The notes beneath the pieces are model-generated. The model was not told the origin of the DNA and did no database searches. It saw nothing but the letters and a program-made list of their open reading frames with translations. Position numbers and translations under genes: made by a program. Of a stretch of 7,058 bases of DNA, positions 6,001 to 7,058 are shown piece after piece. Source of the DNA: Anaerolineales bacterium (GTDB lineage Bacteria > Chloroflexota > Anaerolineae > Anaerolineales > UBA6663); assembly GCA_017999235.1 (NCBI GenBank), contig JAGOBN010000206.1, forward strand, positions 1 to 7,058, written 5' to 3'. The stretch's first letter is position 1. Each line of letters begins with the position of its first letter.

Positions 6001-6886
6001 GATGCCGCCGGAGGTCTTCGCCGATGCGCGGCGCATCGAGCGCGGCGCCGAGCAGCCGGCGGAGGGGGAGTGGACGTTGGCCGCCCGCACCCTGCATTGG
6101 CTGAGCCAGCCGGTGCGCGCCGGCGACCAATGGCTGGGCTGGCTGATCGTGCTGCGCGATGTGACGGCCGAGCGGCAAGTGGAACGCCTGCGGGACGATC
6201 TGACCCGCACGATGGTGCATGACCTGCGTAATCCGCTGAACAGCGTGCGTTCGGCGCTGCAGCTCTTCACGTTCGAGGAGGGTGAACGCCTCTCGGCCGG
6301 TCAGCAGGAAATAGTTGACCTGGCACTCCAAGGCACCGAGTCGCTGTTGGATTTGGTGGCGGCGATCCTGGATGTCAGCCGGCTCGAGAGCGGCCAGATG
6401 CCGCTCCAGCGCGAGCCGATCTCGTTGCGGGAGCTGGTCACCCAACTGCTGCGCCAGCAGGCGCCGCTCGCGCTGGCGCGCCGCCTGACGATAACGGCGG
6501 AGCTGGCCCCGGACCTGCCGGCCATCTACGCCGACGCCGGCCTGCTGCGCCGCGTGCTGCAGAACCTGGTTGGCAACGCGCTCAAGTTCACGCCGGCCGG
6601 CGGCCAGGTCCGCCTGACGGCCAAGGCTCCGGCCGGTGAACGCCAGGTCTGGATGGCCGTGAGCGATACCGGTCCCGGGATGGCGCCGGAGGTGTGGGAT
6701 CGGTTATTCCAGAAGTTCGTGACCGGGCGCGTGCCGGGCCACGGCAGCGGCCTGGGCCTGGCTTTCTGCCGGCAGGCGGTGGAGGTTCAGGGCGGCCGCA
6801 TTTGGGCCGAGCGCGCGCCGGCCGAGGGGGGCGCGACGGTCACGTTTACGATGCCGATCTGCGAGTTTCTGGCCGCCGACCACTGA
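3080..6886 (+). CDS. Cytosolic multi-PAS sensor histidine kinase (eight PAS domains)
   Basis: This 1268-residue kinase should autophosphorylate on His and pass the phosphate to a response regulator. A short N-terminal heptad-like helix (residues 9-30) precedes eight PAS/PAC units. Each closes with a D-[ILV]-T motif whose Asp is at 147, 267, 404, 530, 650, 776, 900 and 1027, most followed by an R/E/A-rich linker helix. Approximate units: 36-150, 161-270, 283-407, 418-533, 541-653, 664-779, 789-903 and 914-1030. Unit 6 has the PAS_3 pattern (HPEDLPRV, then W-H-W-F). The HisKA domain carries VHDLRNP with His1047; Asp1048 and Asn1051 fit the E/D-x-x-N/T phosphatase signature. The HATPase_c domain has the N box N1162/N1166 (LQNLVGNALKF), G1 DTGPGM (1196-1201) and G2 GSGLGL (1222-1227), so it appears catalytically complete. 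No membrane segment, signal peptide or receiver domain is present. The ligands are not identifiable, and no response regulator gene lies in this window. The gene is transcribed divergently from feoB. Confidence 0.95.
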   Translation: MPRSSSRPTRAQLLEENAALRAQIAHLENAAPAREDAYRVLFENAPVAISRSAPDGTLLEVNPAFAQLFGYATPQAFLAAGLTGAQLYADPGTRARLFAAVRDRADILRAEVQYRRPDGTEFPGQVTVRAVRDAAGRIAHLEGFIEDITDRWQAEEALRASEAALRALFDAAGDALFLLAVDETVRAVNHSGAAWLGRPPVAIIGQPFTRLLTAEARAHFQPYLAQALAGRAARFESGSAEQWYDHSLCPVLDGSGAVTGVAILAHDLTERRRIEAELRRSEQIHRSFIEHSSDGCILTDEHGRVQEWNPASERLTGLPREAVLGQPSWEVQARLMPAAFQSPASIASLRTAMQDVLRTGQAPFLGQALERPFQRADGEARFVRQMAFAIPTAAGYWLGSTTSDITERQRAEAALRESETQYRLLFDHLHEGFALHAVITNAEGQVVDFRILDANQAYERHTGRRPAEVIGRTMLELYPATEPAMIARYGAVAVDGEPRTWEFFSEAYQRYLRVHAFSPQPGYFATTFEDITASQLAEARLRRFWDLPLIGMAITSPDRRILEINQKGAEMLGYTPAELAGASWVDLSHPDDVAENTRLLAQTLAGITDEYQMDKRFFRKDGALLYAHVAARCVRRADGVVDHLALIVEDITDRQRADAQLQASEERYRQLVENSPDLVYEYAPQSGGVFYSARTAAVLGYPLETLYANPSLWHDSIHPEDLPRVDANVEAFTQGRPFEVEYRIRDARGEWHWFLDRSIGARTSTAGLIVRGLATDITDRKRLEAELQTERDFALSIMNAMGQGLTVTDDQMRFEYINPAYAAFTGYQPQDLLGQTPLAVTVAADQAGLERSWAERQAGKTTTYESRLRHADGRVVEVLITGSPRWRDGRVQGTIAVITDLTERQQAERAVREERVRLRALIAASRDGLALIGTDRQVYVVNEPALRYLNLPGQPADWEGRALTDALRMMLDQAMPPEVFADARRIERGAEQPAEGEWTLAARTLHWLSQPVRAGDQWLGWLIVLRDVTAERQVERLRDDLTRTMVHDLRNPLNSVRSALQLFTFEEGERLSAGQQEIVDLALQGTESLLDLVAAILDVSRLESGQMPLQREPISLRELVTQLLRQQAPLALARRLTITAELAPDLPAIYADAGLLRRVLQNLVGNALKFTPAGGQVRLTAKAPAGERQVWMAVSDTGPGMAPEVWDRLFQKFVTGRVPGHGSGLGLAFCRQAVEVQGGRIWAERAPAEGGATVTFTMPICEFLAADH

Positions 6887-6893
6887 GTCGCCC

Positions 6894-6907
6894 GGCCGCT
6901 ATCGGCC
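6894..6907. terminator. Short hairpin between convergent genes, weak terminator candidate
   Basis: GGCCG (6894-6898) and CGGCC (6903-6907) form a perfect 5-bp stem with a 4-base loop (CTAT), eight bases after the kinase TGA. There is no T-run on either side, so it is not a classical intrinsic terminator. In this GC-rich DNA such a stem could arise by chance. Confidence 0.2.
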
Positions 6908-6929
6908 CAACTCCGGCTCTCGGCGTTGA

Positions 6930-7058
6930 TCAGGGCGCGCCGGCGCCATACAGCCGCGTGTACATGGCGTAGTACTCGTACGCGGTCTGCACATACCCCT
7001 TGGCATCCGGCAGCCGAATGACTTCCACAAACAAATCCGGGTCGCCGCCGGCCAATTG
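6930..7058 (-). CDS. C-terminal end of a probable lytic murein transglycosylase (partial, 5' end outside window)
   Basis: Read on the minus strand, the frame is open from the right edge to TGA at 6932-6930, giving 42 residues. It contains GGDPDLFVEVIRLPDAKGYV and then QTAYEYYAMYTRLYG. This matches, from memory, the end of Slt-type lytic transglycosylase domains: a D-P-x-x-F-x-E-x-I segment, a basic residue, then Y-V-x-x-[VA]-x-x-x-Y-x-x-Y-x-x-L. These enzymes cleave peptidoglycan between MurNAc and GlcNAc in the cell envelope. The catalytic Glu and the substrate-binding motifs lie beyond the window. The gene is convergent with the kinase, with a 43-bp gap. The family call is moderately strong because the tail pattern is distinctive but short. 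Confidence 0.62.
   Translation of the reverse strand, partial: QLAGGDPDLFVEVIRLPDAKGYVQTAYEYYAMYTRLYGAGAP

Noticed and set aside
1..7058. tRNA, rRNA, CRISPR arrays, insertion sequences or attachment sites
   Set aside because: I looked for cloverleaf-like segments, regularly spaced direct repeats, transposase motifs and terminal inverted repeats and saw none. The region reads as ordinary chromosomal sequence.

Overview
The window is GC-rich bacterial DNA, tightly packed with genes. It holds a ferrous-iron uptake operon on the minus strand, a very large multi-PAS sensor histidine kinase on the plus strand, and the ends of two unrelated genes at the window edges. The style suggests a free-living, GC-rich environmental bacterium: a soluble kinase with eight PAS domains, an atypical FeoB, and a nucleotidyltransferase-like tail gene. 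Chloroflexota (Anaerolineae-like) is my best guess. This rests on remembered protein resemblance, and nothing in the window proves it.

Layout. Positions 1-266 (+) carry the C-terminal end of a gene resembling the tail of nucleotidyltransferase-domain proteins. Four bases later, tail to tail, comes the feo operon, read right to left: feoB (2678-702), a 69-residue protein with eight cysteines (701-492), then feoA (495-271). feoB and the Cys-rich gene abut exactly (TAA then ATG). The Cys-rich gene and feoA overlap by 4 bases (ATGA). The three genes are therefore almost certainly co-transcribed and translationally coupled. A 401-bp divergent intergenic region (2679-3079) follows. It contains an AT-rich patch with repeated ACCT/AGGT elements that overlaps a plausible feo promoter. 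It also contains a fairly good plus-strand promoter preceded by the palindrome CCTGTACAGG. The kinase gene (3080-6886, +) has a clear Shine-Dalgarno site. After a 43-bp gap, the last 129 bases carry, on the minus strand, the C-terminal end of what looks like a lytic murein transglycosylase.

How the genes work together. FeoB is the GTP-dependent Fe2+ permease of the inner membrane and FeoA its small cytosolic SH3-like partner. The Cys-rich protein sits between them, in a position that suggests a metal-related accessory role, possibly in place of FeoC, which is absent. The kinase is transcribed away from the operon. Its shared intergenic region could couple the two units, but nothing in its sequence shows that it senses iron. 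It has no transmembrane segment and no adjacent response regulator in this window. No RNA genes, insertion sequences or CRISPR arrays were seen.

Most notable points: the eight-cysteine protein embedded in the feo operon; the FeoB variant with Cys-Asp-Thr-Met in its first core motif plus an extra CxxC; the repeated AGGT elements over the candidate feo promoter; and the regular eight-fold PAS array.
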